Of a stretch of DNA of 64,000 bases, positions 25,548 through 33,976 are shown in pieces. Positions within the stretch are counted from its first letter, which is position 1. Each line of letters starts with the position of its first letter. The stretch is from Acidobacteriota bacterium (GTDB lineage: Bacteria; Acidobacteriota; Vicinamibacteria; Vicinamibacterales; JAKQTR01), in contig JAKQTR010000024.1 in assembly GCA_029562975.1 (NCBI GenBank), positions 62,001 to 126,000 on the forward strand, read 5' to 3'. Below the pieces are notes generated by a model. The model was not told where the DNA came from. It made no database searches and was given only the letters and a program-made list of their open reading frames with translations. The translations under genes were made by a program, and so were the position numbers.

Positions 25548-26900
25548 ATGAACCGATGGTTGGTCGCCATCACTGCAGGCGTGATCGGCTGCTTGCTGGC
25601 AGGGGCCGCACCGGCCTCCGCGCAGGGGTTCGGCGTGTTCGAGCAGGGCTCCTGCGCGATGGGACGAGGCGGCGCCGGCGTCGCCGCTCCGTGCCCGGAC
25701 GCCAGCGGGATTTACTTCAACCCGGCCGGCTTGTCGCTCGATCGGACCCAGATCTCCCTCGGCGCGGCGCTCATCGGCCCCAAGGGCGACTTCACCAACA
25801 GCACCACCAGCCTCGTCAGCCAGCTGAAGAAGGCCTGGTACCCGGTGCCCAACGTGTACGCGTCGACGCCGATCTCCGACAAGGTCGCGGCGGGCATCGG
25901 CCTGTTCGCCCCGTACGGCCTGACCTCGGAGTGGCCGGTCACCGCCGAAGGCCGCTTCCTGGGCTACAAGAGCGTCGTCCAGGCGGTCTACGTGCAGCCG
26001 ACGCTGGCGTTCAAGGCCTCCGATCGGCTGTCGATCGGCGTCGGCGTGGACGTGGCCTACGTCAAGCTGCAGCTCCTGCAGCGGGTGGATCTCTCGCGGC
26101 AGCCCATCACGGGAACGCCGCTGACCTTCGCCAACCTCGGCGTGAAGCCCGGCACCGATTTCGCGAACATCGACCTGTCGGGAACGACAACTAGCCTGGG
26201 CGCCCACGCCGGCCTGCTCTACAAGGCCAGCGAGCGCCTCACGCTCGGCGCGCGCGTCATGAGCAGCCAGACGCCCAAGGTGGACGACGGGAAGATCAAG
26301 ACCGAGCAGATTGCCACCGGCTACGTGTTGCCGATCCCGCTGGGCCCGACGCTGCCGGCCGGCGTGCCCATCGACGCCATCGTGAAGCCGCAGTTCGGCC
26401 CGGGCGGCAAGCTGAGCAACCAGTCGGCCAGCACGAGCCTGCCGCTCCCGCTGCAGGCCGTCGCCGGCCTGGCCTACCGGGCCAGCCCGAAGGTCCTGCT
26501 CCTCGCCGACTACCAGTACGTGCGGTGGAGCGCGTTCGACAAGCTGGTGATCGACGGCGAGTACCTGGATTCCACGCAGGAAGAGGCGTACAGGGACACG
26601 CACGGCATCCGCCTGGGCACGGAGATCACGCTCGACGAGCAGACCGTGGCGCGCGCCGGCTTCATCGTCCATGGCGCGGCGGCTCCTGACCAGACGGTGA
26701 CGCCGCTGCTCCCCGAGGGCAAGCGATGGCTGCTGGCCCTGGGGCTCGGCCGTCAGCTGACTCCGCACCTGCGCCTCGACGCGGCCTACACCTATCTGGC
26801 GCAGCCGGAACGAGCCGGCCGCAGCAGCGACGGCCCGAACAACGGCGTCTACAACTTCATGGCGCACCTGTTCGGCGTCACCTTCTCGTTCGGCTTCTAG
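25548..26900 (+). CDS. FadL/OmpP1/TodX family outer-membrane transport protein
   Basis: 450 residues. A signal peptide ends at ASAQ and the mature protein begins GFGVFEQGSCAMGRGGAG, the hallmark of the FadL N-terminal plug, followed by ASGIYFNPAGLS with the NPAG motif. The rest alternates beta strands and closes with FGVTFSFGF, a C-terminal phenylalanine typical of outer-membrane barrels. Such proteins admit long-chain fatty acids or hydrophobic compounds by lateral diffusion. The ATG at 25548 is preferred over the GTG six bases earlier because of GGGAGG spacing. No fatty-acid genes adjoin it. Confidence 0.93.
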   Translation: MNRWLVAITAGVIGCLLAGAAPASAQGFGVFEQGSCAMGRGGAGVAAPCPDASGIYFNPAGLSLDRTQISLGAALIGPKGDFTNSTTSLVSQLKKAWYPVPNVYASTPISDKVAAGIGLFAPYGLTSEWPVTAEGRFLGYKSVVQAVYVQPTLAFKASDRLSIGVGVDVAYVKLQLLQRVDLSRQPITGTPLTFANLGVKPGTDFANIDLSGTTTSLGAHAGLLYKASERLTLGARVMSSQTPKVDDGKIKTEQIATGYVLPIPLGPTLPAGVPIDAIVKPQFGPGGKLSNQSASTSLPLPLQAVAGLAYRASPKVLLLADYQYVRWSAFDKLVIDGEYLDSTQEEAYRDTHGIRLGTEITLDEQTVARAGFIVHGAAAPDQTVTPLLPEGKRWLLALGLGRQLTPHLRLDAAYTYLAQPERAGRSSDGPNNGVYNFMAHLFGVTFSFGF

Positions 26901-27257
26901 GCCGCACCGCCCGCCGCGTGCGTCCCTCGGCCGGGTGCGCCGCGCGCCGCCCGGCCGCGGGACCGGCCGCGGGGCGGGCCGCCTCGCCCGGCACTCCACG
27001 GCCGGCTCATGGAGAGGCGGCTGTCCCTCGGCGGTCGCCTCAGCCGTGACCGCGCAGCGGCCGGGTGCGCCGCGCGACCGGGCTGCTGGGTCCTGCGACG
27101 GCCCGGGCCGCCTTGACTTCCCTGTTCGGGGACGCGTATCGTCTCGCAAGTGGACGTGCCTCCCGAGGGGCGCTCGCGTCCCGTCGGCAAGACCACCGCG
27201 CGCCCCGCCCTCGACGGCCAGGCCCCACGACGGTGCGGACGCTGCCGGAGCACCCCC
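26901..27257. other. Intergenic region with 19-bp direct repeat and promoter
   Basis: 357 bases without a gene. It holds two exact copies of CGGCCGGGTGCGCCGCGCG at 26928-26946 and 27058-27076, 130 bases apart, and the promoter at 27113-27142 that serves the hexuronate operon. The repeats may be regulator sites. Confidence 0.5.
27113..27142 (+). promoter_or_regulatory. Promoter of the hexuronate operon
   Basis: TTGACT (27113-27118), an 18-base spacer and TATCGT (27137-27142). It leaves a leader of about 110 bases before the ATG at 27258. Confidence 0.5.
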
Positions 27258-28094
27258 ATGAACCTCGAGACGCTCACGCGGATGTACGACTTCACCGGCA
27301 GGACCGTGGCGGTCACCGGCGGCACCGGCGTCATCGGCGGGGCGCTGGTCCGAGGGCTCGCCGGCTGCGGGGCCAGCGTCGCAGTCATCGACCGCAACAC
27401 GGCGCCGGGCCCGGCGCTCCTCGAGTCGCTGGGGCCGGCCGCGGCCGCCCGCGTCGAGGTGATCGGCGCCGACGTGCTGGACCCTGACAGCATCGGCCGG
27501 GCGCTCGACGCGATCCTGGCCCGCTTCGGATCGGTGGACGCCCTCATCAACGGCGCCGGCGGCAACCACCCGAAGGCGACCAGCAGCGCGGACGTGCCCT
27601 TTTTCGATCTCCCCCCGGACGCCATCCGCTGGGTCTTCGACCTGAACGTCCTCGGCACCATCCTGCCGTCGCAGTCGTTCGGCCGGGTGATGGCGAAGGC
27701 GGGCGCGGGCGTCATCCTGAACGTCTCGTCGATGAACGCGCTCCGCCCGCTGACGCGGATCGCCGCCTACTCGGCCGCGAAGGCGGGGGTCAGCAACTTC
27801 ACGCAGTGGCTCGCCGTGCACCTCGCGCAGGAGTACTCGCCGGCCTTGCGCGTGAACGCCATCGCGCCGGGCTTCCTGCTCACGGACCAGAACCGCTTCC
27901 TGCTGACCGACCAGGAGACCGGCGCGCTGACCCCGCGCGGGCAGTCGATCCTGGCGCATACGCCCATGGGCCGGTTCGGTGTGACCGACGATCTGCTCGG
28001 GGCGGCGCTGTGGCTGCTCTCGCCGGCCTCGGCGTTCGTGACCGGCATCGTGCTGCCGGTCGACGGCGGGTTCTCGGCGTTCAGCGGGGTCTGA
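27258..28094 (+). CDS. SDR family D-mannonate oxidoreductase / fructuronate reductase (UxuB-like)
   Basis: 278 residues. SDR features: TGGTGVIGGALV for NAD(P), NGAGGNHPKAT near residue 100, the serine in NVSSMNALRPL, and catalytic YSAAK near 175. The NGAGGNHPKAT block, the TDQNRFLLTD loop and the C-terminal LPVDGGFSAFSGV are typical of the short-chain type of fructuronate reductase found in Firmicutes. That enzyme interconverts D-fructuronate and D-mannonate and is unrelated to E. coli UxuB. It opens the operon. UxaC, which makes fructuronate, is encoded 6 kb away on the other strand. A related keto-acid reductase is the main alternative. Confidence 0.8.
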   Translation: MNLETLTRMYDFTGRTVAVTGGTGVIGGALVRGLAGCGASVAVIDRNTAPGPALLESLGPAAAARVEVIGADVLDPDSIGRALDAILARFGSVDALINGAGGNHPKATSSADVPFFDLPPDAIRWVFDLNVLGTILPSQSFGRVMAKAGAGVILNVSSMNALRPLTRIAAYSAAKAGVSNFTQWLAVHLAQEYSPALRVNAIAPGFLLTDQNRFLLTDQETGALTPRGQSILAHTPMGRFGVTDDLLGAALWLLSPASAFVTGIVLPVDGGFSAFSGV

Positions 28095-28130
28095 CAAGAC
28101 GGGCGGCGACCGGGAAAGGCGGCGGCAGAC

Positions 28131-29411
28131 GTGGTCATCGGAGCGGGGTCGTGCGATCGGCGCCTCCCGGACGAGGAGGTGCGCCGTCTCGTGGTCGACG
28201 GCCTGGCCGGGCTGCCGCTCGACGGAAGGCGGGTCCTGGCGCTCATTCCTGACGGCACGCGCACGATGCCGATGCCGCTCCTGTTTGACATCCTCTCCGC
28301 GAGCCTCGGCCCGCGGGCGGCGGCGCTGGACTTCCTGGTGGCCCTCGGCACGCACCAGCCGATGTCCGACGCGCAGCTCGGGCGTCTCCTCGGGCGGCCG
28401 GTGACCGCCGGGTCCTCGCACGGGCATCGGATCTTCAACCACCGCTGGGACCTGCCGGAGACGTTCGTCACGCTGGGGGTGATCCCGGCCCGCGAGATCG
28501 CGGAGCTGTCGGGCGGCCGCCTCGAACGGGACGTCCCGGTCACGCTGAACCGCCTGCTGCTCGACTACGATCACCTCCTCATCTGCGGCCCGGTGTTCCC
28601 GCACGAAGTCGTGGGGTTCTCGGGCGGAAACAAGTACCTCGTGCCCGGCGTCGCCGGGCGGGAGATCATCGACGTCACGCACTGGCTCGGCGCCCTGCTC
28701 ACGAGCAGCGCCGTCATCGGCGCGGGCTACACGCCCGTCCGGGCCGTCATCGACCGCGCCGCCTCGTTCGTCAAGCGGCCCGTCACGTGCATCAGCCTCG
28801 TCGTGACGCACGCGGGCGTCAACGGCGTGTTCACCGGCGATCCGCACGAGTCATGGGAAGCCGCGTCGGCGCTCTCGGCCCGCACGCACATCACGTGGGT
28901 GGACCGGCCGTTCGCGCGCGCGCTCTCGGTCATGCCGGAGATGTACGACGATCTGTGGACGGCGGCCAAGGGCATGTACAAGCTCGAGCCGGCGGTGGCG
29001 GACGGCGGCGAGGTGGTGATCTTCGCGCCGCACATCACCGAGGTGAGCTACACGCACGGCCGCCTCATCGACGAGATCGGCTACCACTGCCTCGATTACT
29101 TCCTGGGCCAGTGGGACCGCTTCTCCCGCTATCCCGGCGGCGTCATCGCGCACGCGACGCACGTGAAGGGCCTCGGCCGGTACGACGCGGCCACGGGGAT
29201 CGAGACGCCGCGGATCCAGGTGACGCTGGCCACCGGGATCCCTGAAGAACGGTGCCGGCGGATCAACCTGGGGTACCTGGACCCCGCGGCGGTGGACATC
29301 GGCGCCTGGGCCGGGCGGGAGGCCGAAGGCGTGCTGCTGGTGCCTCGCGCCGGCGAGATGCTCTACCGCCTGTCCGAGGCGGCCCCGGGAGGAGCGACCC
29401 GTGCAGTGTGA
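28131..29411 (+). CDS. LarA-type nickel-pincer racemase/epimerase homologue (DUF2088)
   Basis: 426 residues, GTG start. Key lactate-racemase positions align by motif: D-x2-R (Asp41, Arg44), GTHQP (His75), then PHEVVGFSGGNKYLVPG with His158 and the pincer-bearing Lys168, and His184. The 10- and 16-residue gaps between the last three equal those in L. plantarum LarA. Lys280 in AAKGM matches LarA Lys298, but the tyrosine four residues before it is Trp276. Homologues epimerise other 2-hydroxy acids, including gluconate. Between mannonate- and 6-phosphogluconate-related genes, a mannonate/gluconate 2-epimerase is likely. LarB, LarC and LarE, which make the cofactor, are not in the window. Confidence 0.82.
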   Translation: MVIGAGSCDRRLPDEEVRRLVVDGLAGLPLDGRRVLALIPDGTRTMPMPLLFDILSASLGPRAAALDFLVALGTHQPMSDAQLGRLLGRPVTAGSSHGHRIFNHRWDLPETFVTLGVIPAREIAELSGGRLERDVPVTLNRLLLDYDHLLICGPVFPHEVVGFSGGNKYLVPGVAGREIIDVTHWLGALLTSSAVIGAGYTPVRAVIDRAASFVKRPVTCISLVVTHAGVNGVFTGDPHESWEAASALSARTHITWVDRPFARALSVMPEMYDDLWTAAKGMYKLEPAVADGGEVVIFAPHITEVSYTHGRLIDEIGYHCLDYFLGQWDRFSRYPGGVIAHATHVKGLGRYDAATGIETPRIQVTLATGIPEERCRRINLGYLDPAAVDIGAWAGREAEGVLLVPRAGEMLYRLSEAAPGGATRAV

Positions 29412-30804
29412 CATCGGCGTCGTCGGGCTCGGCGTGATGGGCGCGAACCTCGCGCGCAACATGGAGCGCAACGGGTTCGCCGTCGCGGGATACGATCTCG
29501 AGGCGGCCAAGGGCCAGGCGTTCCTGGCAGGCCCGGCCGGCGGAACGCGCGCCGCCGTCGCGCCCTCGCCGGAGGCGCTGATGGCGATGCTGAAGAGGCC
29601 GCGCCGCGTGCTCCTGATGGTGCCCGCCGGCGCGCCCGTTGACAGCGCCATCGACCACCTGAAGCCGCACCTCGAGCCGGGCGACATCCTGATCGACGGC
29701 GGCAACTCCTGGTTCCTCGACACCGAACGGCGCAGCAAGGCCCTCGCCTCCGGCGGGTTCCACTACATCGGCGCCGGCGTGTCTGGCGGCGAGCAGGGCG
29801 CGCTGTGGGGCCCGGCCATCATGCCCGGCGGCCAGCGCGAGGCCTGGGAAGCCCTCGCGCCCATCCTGCGCGCCATCGCCGCCAGGGCCGACGACGGCGA
29901 GCCGTGCGTGGACTACATGGGGCCCGGCGGCGCCGGCCACTACGTCAAGATGGTCCACAACGGGATCGAGTACGGCGACATGCAGCTCATCGCCGAGGCG
30001 TACGACCTGCTGTCGCGCGGCCTCGGCCTGCCGGCGGCGGAGCTGGCGACCGTGTTCCGGGCCTGGAACGCCGGCGAGCTGCGGTCCTACCTCGTGGAGA
30101 TCACCGCCGAGGTCCTCGGCGCCGTCGACCCGGAGACGGGCGCGCCCCTGGTGGACCTCATCCTCGACGAAGCCCAGCAGAAGGGCACCGGCAAGTGGAC
30201 GAGCCAGCACGCGTTCGACGTCGGCGCGCCCGTCCCGACGATCAACGCGGCCGTCGAGAGCCGGATCCTGTCGGCGCTGAAGGCCGAGCGCGTGCGGGCG
30301 AGCCGCCTCCTGCGCGGCCCCTCCCCCCGCCTCCGCGGCAGCCGCGAGGCCCTCGTCGACGCCGCGCGCGCCGCCCTGTACGCGAGCAAGATCACGTCGT
30401 ACGCGCAGGGCTTCGGCCTGCTGAGGATGGCGTCCGCCGAGTACGGCTACGGCCTCGACCTGGCGCGCGTCGCGCGCGTCTGGCGGGCGGGCTGCATCAT
30501 CCGCGCGTCGCTGCTGGGCGACATCACCGCGGCGTTCGGGCGCGACGCGGCGCTCCAGAACCTCCTCCTGGACAAGGCGTTCGCGGACGCGGTGGAGAGC
30601 AGGCAGGACGCCTGGCGCCTCGTCGTGCAGACGGCGGTCGGAGCGGGCATCCCGGTGCCGGCGACCGCGGCGTCGCTGGCGTACTTCGACGCCTACAGGA
30701 GCGAGCGCCTGCCGGCCAACCTCACCCAGGGCCAGCGCGACTACTTCGGCGCGCACACGTACCGGCGCGTCGACAGGCCCGGGGTGTTCCACACGGCATG
30801 GTGA
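29401..30804 (+). CDS. gnd: 6-phosphogluconate dehydrogenase, decarboxylating
   Basis: 467 residues, the full-length dimeric form, GTG start overlapping the previous gene by 11 bases with GGAGGAG upstream. The N-terminal Rossmann motif is GLGVMGANLARNMERNG. The substrate-binding VSGGEQGALWGP and the catalytic lysine in HYVKMVHNGIEYGDMQLI are intact, and the C-terminal tail (QGQRDYFGAHTYRR) that completes the neighbouring active site is present. It converts 6-phosphogluconate to ribulose-5-phosphate, CO2 and reduced cofactor. Its place directly after the epimerase homologue, rather than beside zwf, suggests a catabolic role for gluconate made from uronates. Confidence 0.95.
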   Translation: MQCDIGVVGLGVMGANLARNMERNGFAVAGYDLEAAKGQAFLAGPAGGTRAAVAPSPEALMAMLKRPRRVLLMVPAGAPVDSAIDHLKPHLEPGDILIDGGNSWFLDTERRSKALASGGFHYIGAGVSGGEQGALWGPAIMPGGQREAWEALAPILRAIAARADDGEPCVDYMGPGGAGHYVKMVHNGIEYGDMQLIAEAYDLLSRGLGLPAAELATVFRAWNAGELRSYLVEITAEVLGAVDPETGAPLVDLILDEAQQKGTGKWTSQHAFDVGAPVPTINAAVESRILSALKAERVRASRLLRGPSPRLRGSREALVDAARAALYASKITSYAQGFGLLRMASAEYGYGLDLARVARVWRAGCIIRASLLGDITAAFGRDAALQNLLLDKAFADAVESRQDAWRLVVQTAVGAGIPVPATAASLAYFDAYRSERLPANLTQGQRDYFGAHTYRRVDRPGVFHTAW

Positions 30805-30844
30805 ACGACGCGCCGCCGCGTCGGACCAGCAGGGAGCGCGTGAC

Positions 30845-31927
30845 ATGCGTGACGGACTGAAGATTCCTCCCCCCGGCGGCCTGGACCTGGTGTCGCTCGG
30901 AGCGCTCGTCCACCGCCTCGATCCGGGCGTCATTCCGTTCCGGAAGGCGTCAAGCTGCGCGATCCACGTGAGCGGCGGCGAGTTCAACGTCGCCGCCAAC
31001 CTCGCCGACTGCTTCCGGATGCGGACCGGCATCGCGACGGCGATGGTGGACTACCCCATCGGCGACCTCATCGCCGAGCGCGTCAGGGCGATGGGGGTGA
31101 CGCCCTTCTACAAGCGGTTCGCGCACAACGGCGTCAACGGCCCCAACATGGCGACCGTGTACAGCGACCGCGGGCATGGCGTGCGGGCGCCCGTGGTGTT
31201 CTACAACCGCGCCAACGAGGCCGGGGGGCTGCTGAAGCCGGGCGACTTCGACTGGCCCGCCATCTTCGGCCGCGGCGTCCGGTGGTTCCACAGCGGCGGC
31301 ATCTTCGCCTCGCTCTCCGCTACGACCGGCGAGCTCATCATCGAAGCCATGCGGGCCGCCCGGGCCGCTGGCGCCGTCACCTCGTTCGATCTCAACTTCC
31401 GCGAGAAGCTCTGGAGCATCTGGGGCGGGCAGCGCAAGGCGGTGGACGTGATTGGCCGCATCACCGAGCACGTGGACGTGCTCGTCGGCAACGAGGAGGA
31501 TCTCCAGAAGGGGCTCGGCATCCCCGGCCCTGAGGTCCACGCGGCGTCCAGGCTGGATCCGAGCGCGTTCTTCGCGATGATCGACAGCGTCACGAGAAAG
31601 CTGCCGAACGTGAAGGCGGTCGCGACCACGCTGCGGGAGGTGCGCTCCACGAACCGCCACGGCTGGAGCGCCGTGGCGTGGGTGGACGGCCAGCCCCATA
31701 CGGCCCCCGTCTGCGAGCTGGACGTGCTGGACCGCGTCGGCGGCGGCGACGGGTTCGCCGCCGGGTTCATCTACGGGCTGCTGACGGGCGAGACGCCGCA
31801 GGAGGCGGTCGACCTCGGCTGGGCCCACGGCGCGCTGCTCACCACCTTTCCCGGCGACACCACCATGGCGACGCTCGAGCAGGTGCGGGCGTTCGCGAAG
31901 GGCGGCTCGGCGAGGATCCAGAGGTAG
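30845..31927 (+). CDS. PfkB family sugar kinase (2-keto-3-deoxygluconate kinase-like)
   Basis: 360 residues. PfkB motifs: VSGGEFNVAANLAD near residue 43, the central LNFREKLW, and the C-terminal anion-hole and catalytic base DRVGGGDGFAAGF near 300. The extended N-terminus (RLDPGVIPFRKASS) and VYSDRGHGVRAPVVFYNRANEA match a subgroup annotated as 2-dehydro-3-deoxygluconokinases. In this operon it could instead phosphorylate gluconate ahead of Gnd. No mannonate dehydratase or KDPG aldolase gene is in the window to decide. RBS CAGGGAG. Confidence 0.85.
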   Translation: MRDGLKIPPPGGLDLVSLGALVHRLDPGVIPFRKASSCAIHVSGGEFNVAANLADCFRMRTGIATAMVDYPIGDLIAERVRAMGVTPFYKRFAHNGVNGPNMATVYSDRGHGVRAPVVFYNRANEAGGLLKPGDFDWPAIFGRGVRWFHSGGIFASLSATTGELIIEAMRAARAAGAVTSFDLNFREKLWSIWGGQRKAVDVIGRITEHVDVLVGNEEDLQKGLGIPGPEVHAASRLDPSAFFAMIDSVTRKLPNVKAVATTLREVRSTNRHGWSAVAWVDGQPHTAPVCELDVLDRVGGGDGFAAGFIYGLLTGETPQEAVDLGWAHGALLTTFPGDTTMATLEQVRAFAKGGSARIQR

Positions 31928-32027
31928 GGCGCGGCCCGGGACGCCGCGGGTTCGCCTCGCCCATGGCCGTCATCGCCGCGGCGTCCTTCGAGGCGCCGGC
32001 GGCGCGCGCACGCCGGCCGTCCGGACT

Positions 32028-32036
32028 TGATAGAAT
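32028..32036 (+). promoter_or_regulatory. Extended -10 promoter before the GalU-type gene
   Basis: TGA TAGAAT, about 50 bases before the ATG at 32086. This makes the nucleotidyltransferase and glucuronokinase-like genes a separate transcription unit from the upstream operon. Confidence 0.45.
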
Positions 32037-32085
32037 GCCCGGCGCGCCCGGATCCGAAGCGGGTCCCGCCGCGCCTGGCCTGATC

Positions 32086-32976
32086 ATGGACATCGATATT
32101 GCCGTCGTTCCCGTCGCCGGCCTCGGCACGCGGCTGCTGCCCGCCACGAAGTCGCAGCCGAAGGAGATGCTGCCCGTCGGCCGCAAGCCGGTCGTGCAGT
32201 ACGTGGTCGAGGAGCTCGCCCGCGTCGGCGTGAAGCAGCTGCTCTTCGTCACCGGCCCGGGCAAGACCTCCATCGAGAACCACTTCGATCTGAACCCCGA
32301 GCTCATCCAGACGCTGCGCGAGACCGGGAAGGAGGAGCTGCTGCAGGAGCTGGCATTCGAGCGCGCGGCCGTGCAGTTCTTCTACACCCGGCAGCGCCAG
32401 CTGCTGGGCCTCGGCCACGCCGTGCTGTGCGCGAGGTCGTTCGTCGGCCGCCGGCCGTTCATCGTGGCGCTGGGCGACTCGATCATCGGGATGCACGCCG
32501 AGAGCGACGTGGTGCGGCGCATGGCGCGCTGCTTCCTCGAGCGCGACGCCCTGGCCGTGGTGGCCTTCGAGGAGGTGCCGCGCGACGAGGTCGTCCACTA
32601 CGGCATCGCCGCGCCGCGCTCCGCGGGCGACGTCTTCGAGATCGGCGATGTCGTCGAGAAGCCCGCGCGGGAGGAGGCCCCGAGCACACTCGCCATCGCG
32701 GCGCGCTACGTGTTCTCACCCGAGATCTTCGACGCGCTCGAGCGGACGCCGCCGAGCAAGGGCGGCGAAATCCAGCTGACCGACGCGATCCGCACCCTCA
32801 TCCAGGAGGGCGGGCGCGCGTACGGCGTGCGGCTGAAGGCGGACGAGCCCCGCTACGACATCGGCAACATCGACGCTTACTTCCGGGCCTTCGTGGAGTT
32901 CGCGCTCGCCGATTCGCGCCACGGCGCCGCGATCCGGCGCCACCTGGAGACGCTGCTCCATGTTCCTCACCCGTAA
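32086..32976 (+). CDS. UTP--hexose-1-phosphate uridylyltransferase (GalU-type)
   Basis: 296 residues, normal GalU length. Signature GLGTRLLPATKSQPKEMLPVG at the N-terminus, VEELARVGVKQLLFVTG, ALGDSIIG near residue 127 and EKPAREEAPS near 190. GalU makes UDP-glucose. Here the gene overlaps that of a glucuronokinase-like kinase by 17 bases, so its substrate may be glucuronate-1-phosphate, giving UDP-glucuronate. The sequence alone cannot tell. The start has only a weak ribosome binding site; an in-frame ATG at 32035 lies inside the -10 box and is unlikely. Confidence 0.88.
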   Translation: MDIDIAVVPVAGLGTRLLPATKSQPKEMLPVGRKPVVQYVVEELARVGVKQLLFVTGPGKTSIENHFDLNPELIQTLRETGKEELLQELAFERAAVQFFYTRQRQLLGLGHAVLCARSFVGRRPFIVALGDSIIGMHAESDVVRRMARCFLERDALAVVAFEEVPRDEVVHYGIAAPRSAGDVFEIGDVVEKPAREEAPSTLAIAARYVFSPEIFDALERTPPSKGGEIQLTDAIRTLIQEGGRAYGVRLKADEPRYDIGNIDAYFRAFVEFALADSRHGAAIRRHLETLLHVPHP

Positions 32977-33970
32977 GCGCGCCTACGCCCGCGCCGGCCT
33001 CGTCGGCAACCCCTCGGACGGGTACCACGGCAAGACGATCTCGGCGAGCGTCCGCAACTTCTGGGCCGAGGTCGTCCTCTACGAGTGGGACTCGGTGGAC
33101 ATCGTCCTGGCGGAGGGCGACCGCGCGCGCTTCGGCTCGGTGCAGGAGCTGGCGCGCGACGTGCGCCTGCACGGCTACTACGGCGGCATCCGCATCATCA
33201 AGGCCACCATCAAGCGCTTCGTCGAGCACTGCGCGGAGCAGGGGCTGGCGCTCCACGGCCGGAACTTCTCCATCCGCTACCACTCCACCATCCCGCGCCA
33301 GGTGGGCCTGGCCGGGTCGAGCGCCCTCGTCACCGCCACGCTGCGGTGCCTGATGGACTTCTACGGCGTCGAACTCCCGCTGGACGCGCAGCCGACCTTC
33401 ACGCTGAAGGTCGAGCAGGAGGAGCTCGGGATCAACGCCGGCCTGCAGGATCGCGTGATCCAGGCGTACGAGGGGCTCGTGTACATGGATTTCGATCGGG
33501 CGCGCCGGCGGGTGGTCGGCGGCCTGCCCTGCTATCACTACGAGAGGCTCGACCCGGCGCTCCTGCCGCCCCTCTACGTCGCGTACCACGTCAGCCTCGG
33601 CGAGCCGACGGAGGTCTTCCACAACAACATCCGGGAGCGCTACAACCGCGGGGAGGCGCTGGTGGTCGACGCCCTGGCGCACGCCGCGGAGCTGGCGGCC
33701 GCCGCGCGCGTCGCCCTGCTCGATGGCGACGCGGAGCGGTTCTCGCGGCTGCTGGACGAGAACTTCGACACGCGGCGGCGGATCTACGCCCTGCCGCCCT
33801 GGCAGATCGCCCAGGTCGAGGCGGCGCGCGCCTGCGGGGCCAGCGCGCAGTTCGCCGGCTCCGGCGGCGCGATCGTCGGCGTCTACCGGGACGCGGGCAT
33901 GCTGGCGCGGGTGCGCGCGGCCCTCGAGGCCGTCGGCTCGCGCACGATCGTGCCCCAGATCGCCGCCTGA
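32960..33970 (+). CDS. GHMP kinase resembling plant glucuronokinase
   Basis: 336 residues. GHMP motif 1 is ARAGLVGNPSDGYHGKTIS; the ATP loop PRQVGLAGSSALV lies near residue 112; the third motif is SGGAIVGVY near 295. The GNPSDGYHGKTI lead and the FWAEVVLY strand recall plant glucuronokinases, which phosphorylate free D-glucuronate at C1, more than galactokinases or homoserine kinases. Coupling to a GalU-type gene fits a glucuronate salvage route to UDP-glucuronate. The recognition is by eye. An arabinokinase- or heptose-kinase-type substrate is the main alternative. Confidence 0.75.
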   Translation: MFLTRKRAYARAGLVGNPSDGYHGKTISASVRNFWAEVVLYEWDSVDIVLAEGDRARFGSVQELARDVRLHGYYGGIRIIKATIKRFVEHCAEQGLALHGRNFSIRYHSTIPRQVGLAGSSALVTATLRCLMDFYGVELPLDAQPTFTLKVEQEELGINAGLQDRVIQAYEGLVYMDFDRARRRVVGGLPCYHYERLDPALLPPLYVAYHVSLGEPTEVFHNNIRERYNRGEALVVDALAHAAELAAAARVALLDGDAERFSRLLDENFDTRRRIYALPPWQIAQVEAARACGASAQFAGSGGAIVGVYRDAGMLARVRAALEAVGSRTIVPQIAA

Positions 33971-33976
33971 GCCCGC

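Noticed and set aside
25518-28847. Minus-strand open frame of about 1,100 codons
   Set aside because: It runs antisense across the FadL, SDR and LarA-like genes, is Arg/Val/Asp-rich with no recognisable domain, and results from high GC at third positions of the real genes.
27258-33970. Reading the whole region as a glycogen or nucleotide-sugar synthesis cluster because of GalU and Gnd
   Set aside because: UxaC, ExuT and the fructuronate-reductase-type SDR make uronate metabolism the better explanation.
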